From: Sandaracinaceae bacterium
GTDB taxonomy: Bacteria; Myxococcota_A; Polyangia; Polyangiales; JAFGIB01
NCBI GenBank assembly: GCA_017881055.1
Contig: JADGRF010000009.1
Coordinates: 1-64,000 of the forward strand
Length of the DNA stretch: 64,000 bases
Direction: 5' to 3'
Every line of letters starts with the position of its first letter. Within the stretch, counting starts at the first letter, position 1. Position numbers and translations under genes: made by a program. A model generated the notes under the pieces. The model did no database searches. It saw nothing but the letters and a program-made list of their open reading frames with translations, and had not been told where the DNA came from. Positions 61,241 through 64,000 of the stretch are shown one piece after another.

Positions 61241-62370
61241 CAGAAGTAGCCTCCCGCGCCGAGCTCGGCGACGTAGCCGAAGCGCTTGGGTAGCGCGGCG
61301 TACTCGGGAAACCAAAAACCGCAGCCGTTGACCTTGAGATCGATGCGCAGGTCGGACATCGGGCCCACGTCACCGAAGCGCAGCGTGGCGTGCGGGCCCG
61401 CGAACACGTCGTACATGGTCGAGAGCTTGCGGTCGGCGGTCATGTAGCGCATCTCGAGCGGATAGATGTCACGGTAGAAGTCGGCCTTGTGCTGCGCGTA
61501 GCCGCGCACGGAGAATGCAAGTTCCCAGGGCGCGAAGCCCACGATGTACTCGGTGCCGGCGGTGAGCGAGGTGACGCCCCAGTCGTCGCGATAGACGCGC
61601 ATGTGCGAGCGCAGCGACGTGTCCGAGAACAGCGCGTGGTTCCAGCGCAGGGTCAGCGCGTGGCGGGCACGCGTGTTCGGCATGCGCTCACCCGGCTGAC
61701 CGGACCTGCCGCCCGCGTACAAGACCTGGTCCGGCTGACTCGGATCGCGAAAGCGCGCGTAGCGATACGGACTGGCTTGGTAGCCGTCGAGGTAGCTCAA
61801 GTTGTACGCGAGGGACCACAGGTCGTTCGGGCCGCCCACGATCACCGCGTTCGCCGTGCCGCTGTACACGTGCAGCCGCTCGTGGAAGTTCGGGTCGTGC
61901 GAGCGACCGACATGGTTGTCGACGAAGCTGCCGCCGAGACCAAGCGTGAGATCGTGCACGAAGAAATCGTGCGACACGCCGAAGTTCACCGTGTTGGACG
62001 ACCAATCGTTCTCGTCCGAGAAGATGTACGAGCCGTTGAGGGTGGTCGAGCCGTCGGCGTAGGACAGGCCGCCCTCGGCTTCTTTACGGACTTCGTGCCA
62101 GCGCTTGGTCGCCGCAGCGACTACGTCGACCGAGGCCGTGGACACCACGTCGATCAAGCCGTGCGCATCGACCCCGACCTTTTCGCTGACCGCAGCCGAG
62201 GCTGCCAACACGCTGGTGTCGATGAACGTCGCGTCGTCGTCCTGATAGACCGAGTTGCGAATGCGCACGGATGTCTGTTGTTGCGCACGCGCTGGTGCGG
62301 CCGCAGCGCTAACCAGGGCCGCGCTGACGAGCGCACACGCGAATGCAATGCGCGTCAGTTGCAACCGCAT
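61240..62370 (-). CDS. DUF3570 family outer-membrane protein
   Basis: The product is 376 residues with a signal peptide (IAFACALVSAALVSAAAAPARA). The barrel pattern matches DUF3570: VRIRNSVYQDDDATFI, YIFSDENDWSSNTVNFGVS, then GYQASPYRYARFRDP, MPNTRARHALTLRWNHAL and a C-terminal GYVAELGAGGYF. DUF3570 and DUF4266 genes are known to travel together, usually with an ApbE-type flavin transferase and a thioredoxin-like gene. Here the partners are the CX4CH and CXXCH genes. ATG 62370 overlaps the end of the DUF4266 gene by 16 bases. Confidence 0.85.
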   Translation of the reverse strand: MRLQLTRIAFACALVSAALVSAAAAPARAQQQTSVRIRNSVYQDDDATFIDTSVLAASAAVSEKVGVDAHGLIDVVSTASVDVVAAATKRWHEVRKEAEGGLSYADGSTTLNGSYIFSDENDWSSNTVNFGVSHDFFVHDLTLGLGGSFVDNHVGRSHDPNFHERLHVYSGTANAVIVGGPNDLWSLAYNLSYLDGYQASPYRYARFRDPSQPDQVLYAGGRSGQPGERMPNTRARHALTLRWNHALFSDTSLRSHMRVYRDDWGVTSLTAGTEYIVGFAPWELAFSVRGYAQHKADFYRDIYPLEMRYMTADRKLSTMYDVFAGPHATLRFGDVGPMSDLRIDLKVNGCGFWFPEYAALPKRFGYVAELGAGGYF

Positions 62371-62591
62371 CCGCCACCACCCGAGCCGTAGCCGCCCGTC
62401 GAGCCCTCGCGATACAGGTACACGTGCTGCTCGAGCAGTACGGCCTCGGGATCGTCGTCGAAGCGCATCTTCGGCTTGGCGAGCGTCTCGCGCTCCCACG
62501 GCTTGGCGCCGGCGCAGCCTCCGATACCGCACGAACCCAAAAGGCCAATCACGCAGGCACAAGCCAAGGTTCGAGCACGCAGCTTGGACAT
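62355..62591 (-). CDS. DUF4266 family small lipoprotein
   Basis: The product is 78 residues: a lipoprotein signal with LGSC or GGC boxes (ACACVIGLLGSCGIGGC), KPWERETLAKPKM (typical WERGxLAxxxM pattern of DUF4266), VYLYREGSTGGYGSGGGGCGCN at the end (Gly/Cys tail). It heads the operon with DUF3570. Function unknown, probably a metal- or thiol-bearing anchor. It is too short to be found by length alone; the family motif and operon position support it. Confidence 0.85.
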   Translation of the reverse strand: MSKLRARTLACACVIGLLGSCGIGGCAGAKPWERETLAKPKMRFDDDPEAVLLEQHVYLYREGSTGGYGSGGGGCGCN

Positions 62592-62656
62592 GACAATCGC
62601 GCGCAGCTTACACCGCCCGCTTTGTGTGTCTAGCCGTGGAAACCCAGAAGGTGCTG

Positions 62657-63748
62657 TCAAAAGACGGCGCCGAGGCCAAGGCCGATCGATGCCCACGCTC
62701 CATCGAGCTCCACTACTTTGCGTTTCCCCAAAAGGCCCGACACCGGCAAGGTCACGAGGCCGGCCTCGCCTTCGGCGACGAGTCGAAACGTTCTCGTAAC
62801 GTGATAGGCCAAACGACCGAGCGTGAGCGGACCGCCGTAGGGTGCATAGAACCGTTCGCCGCGCACGAGCGCGTCTTCGGAGAGGCCTTGCACGCGCACG
62901 AAGCCGAAGCGCCCGCCGCCGCCAGCGTAGAAATCGAAGTCACCGACCTGCGAGACGAACAGCAGCGTGCCGCTGGCCGACATCAGGGCGAGCTGCACTT
63001 GTCCCTGCGCGACGCCGACATTCGTAAGACCGAAGTCGGCGCCGAGACTGAACGCGAGGTGCTCTGTGGGGCGCTGACCCGCACGCAGCGCGAACGTCGG
63101 CACGAGGCCGAGCTGACTCGACCAGCCCTCCAAGCGAAACAAGCCGAACAGCTCCCAGACCGAGCTGGCATCGATTGCAGGCGCGCGCGCGAGCGCAGGC
63201 GCGACCGCGAGTGACGGCTGGGCGGCAAGCGTGTGTGCGGCAACGGCGGCGGCGTTGCGATCGGGTGGTGGCCCGACGGGCTCGATCGCGGCCTTGTCGT
63301 TCACACGTAGCTCCACCCAGCTCGCGACGACGAACTCGGCCACCGCCAAGGCCAGAAGGCGCGTACGCGATCGCTCTTCGATGTGCGACGCGTCGAGGAC
63401 ACGCGCCATCGACTTGCGCGTGACACCGTCCTCCAGACGCAGCTCGACACCGCGGTCCGTGCATGACACGTGAACCCAGGTGAGCCCCGGCCGTGTGGGC
63501 GCGTCGGGGCTGTACTCGATCGAGGTGCCGAGCTCGATCGAGAGCACGCGTTGAAACTGCGCCGCGTCCACTGGAACGCACGGATCGATCGTAGTCGTCA
63601 CGCTGGCTGACGAACCGCCGCCGTCAGCGGCAGGCTGCGCCGCGACGCGATCGACGAGCAACACGAGGAACACAACCACGAACGCAACCACGAGCATGCC
63701 CGAGCAGAGCAGCCGAAAGCCGATCGCAGTCGTTCGCAGAGCGCCCAC
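62657..63748 (-). CDS. Exported protein of unknown function, possible outer-membrane barrel
   Basis: The product is about 363 residues. A signal-like hydrophobic segment (MLVVAFVVVFLVLLVDRVAA) is followed by a small domain with one Cys pair (PCVPVDA, VSCTDRG). An Ala-rich spacer lies near 165-195, and Gly/aromatic strands run to the end (GLGLGAVF). This resembles the two-part exported proteins at 28170-29471. The start is uncertain: GTG 63748 supplies basic residues before the signal; ATG 63697 and TTG 63772 are alternatives. It follows the gene at 63785 closely, so the two are likely an operon. Confidence 0.6.
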   Translation of the reverse strand: MGALRTTAIGFRLLCSGMLVVAFVVVFLVLLVDRVAAQPAADGGGSSASVTTTIDPCVPVDAAQFQRVLSIELGTSIEYSPDAPTRPGLTWVHVSCTDRGVELRLEDGVTRKSMARVLDASHIEERSRTRLLALAVAEFVVASWVELRVNDKAAIEPVGPPPDRNAAAVAAHTLAAQPSLAVAPALARAPAIDASSVWELFGLFRLEGWSSQLGLVPTFALRAGQRPTEHLAFSLGADFGLTNVGVAQGQVQLALMSASGTLLFVSQVGDFDFYAGGGGRFGFVRVQGLSEDALVRGERFYAPYGGPLTLGRLAYHVTRTFRLVAEGEAGLVTLPVSGLLGKRKVVELDGAWASIGLGLGAVF

Positions 63749-63784
63749 TCCGCGCAAAGCGTAACACCGCAACGCTGCGCGGAC

Positions 63785-64000
63785 CTACTCGCGTGACAAA
63801 CCGCCGTAGAGCTGCACCGCGTGCAAGCGACGCCCATTCGGATAGCTCTGCACGTACGCACGTGCGCGCAGATAGGCTTCGTGTGCATTGCCGGCCTTCG
63901 ACAGCGCTTCGACCTCGCGGGCGAGCGCGTCTTGCGCCAAGGATCCCTGCGGTGCCAGCCCGCGCGCCGTCGCGAACGACTCCGCAGCTTCGGACGGTTG
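63785..64000 (-). CDS. C-terminal end of a probable repeat-rich (TPR-like) protein, truncated by window edge
   Basis: The last 71 residues of a protein whose start lies outside the window. They are helical, with QDALAREVEALSKAGNAHEAY and RARAYVQSYPNGRRLHAV, matching the helix pairs of a tetratricopeptide-like repeat (AYVQSYPNG as the inter-repeat turn). No hydrophobic segment is seen in this part. The stop lies 36 bases before the next gene start at 63748, consistent with an operon. Confidence 0.6.
   Translation of the reverse strand, partial: QPSEAAESFATARGLAPQGSLAQDALAREVEALSKAGNAHEAYLRARAYVQSYPNGRRLHAVQLYGGLSRE

Overview
The window is one continuous stretch of a high-GC bacterial chromosome, most probably a myxobacterium (Myxococcota, Polyangia-like). 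The evidence is indirect. Coding density is high, with GTG and TTG starts. There are many Gly/Ser/Cys-rich lipoproteins, PEGA-domain proteins, a DUF4388-type protein, a four-subunit-style sdhCAB operon of the menaquinone type, an ECF41 sigma factor pair, and variant (CX4CH) heme-motif lipoproteins. No phage genes, transposases, plasmid functions or CRISPR arrays were seen. One tRNA, tRNA-Arg(CCG), is present.

Layout. (1) 1-14.5 kb: the end of groEL, a membrane metallophosphoesterase, then three large polytopic proteins with a spermidine-synthase-like (SAM-binding) core. These lie between two unrelated polytopic membrane proteins that resemble GT-C glycosyltransferases; a uroporphyrinogen-III synthase gene is embedded among them. 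(2) 14.5-17.3 kb: a three-gene operon (porin, FMN-binding exported protein, His-rich four-helix membrane protein) behind a sigma70-like promoter overlapped by a Fur-box-like sequence. (3) 17.4-28 kb: a Cys-rich lipoprotein, a DUF486 protein, sdhC-sdhA-sdhB with a TerB-like gene, a DUF4388 protein, uvrA, and a frameshifted zinc-ribbon gene. (4) 28-39 kb: outer-membrane and lipoprotein genes, a FabH-like synthase, a cytoplasmic trypsin-like protease, the ECF41 sigma/carboxymuconolactone decarboxylase pair, aldo-keto reductase, acyl-CoA dehydrogenase, PrsW-like protease, tRNA-Arg and a class II amidotransferase.

(5) 39.8-45.6 kb: a complete ISC iron-sulfur assembly operon (regulator-iscS-iscU-iscA-hscB-hscA-fdx). 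The regulator is a MerR-family protein with a four-cysteine tail, not IscR. The operon has a near-consensus promoter followed by a 24-bp near-palindrome. (6) 45.6-58.1 kb: comEC, two PEGA proteins, a hybrid histidine kinase, a GNAT-like protein, fumC, and an unusual secreted fusion of an esterase domain to an M15/extensin-like peptidase domain. (7) 58.2-62.6 kb: a two-gene module (CX4CH lipoprotein plus exported CXXCH Reeler-like protein) occurs twice in convergent, mirror-image orientation. One copy is the tail of a DUF4266-DUF3570 operon. (8) The last 1.4 kb holds a putative exported protein and the end of a probable repeat-rich protein.

The strongest candidates for undescribed biology are the mirror-image cytochrome module with DUF4266/DUF3570, the MerR-controlled isc operon, the Fur-type porin/FMN/membrane operon, and the cluster of three membrane spermidine-synthase-like proteins. 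All functional proposals rest on motif reading by eye; no database search was possible.
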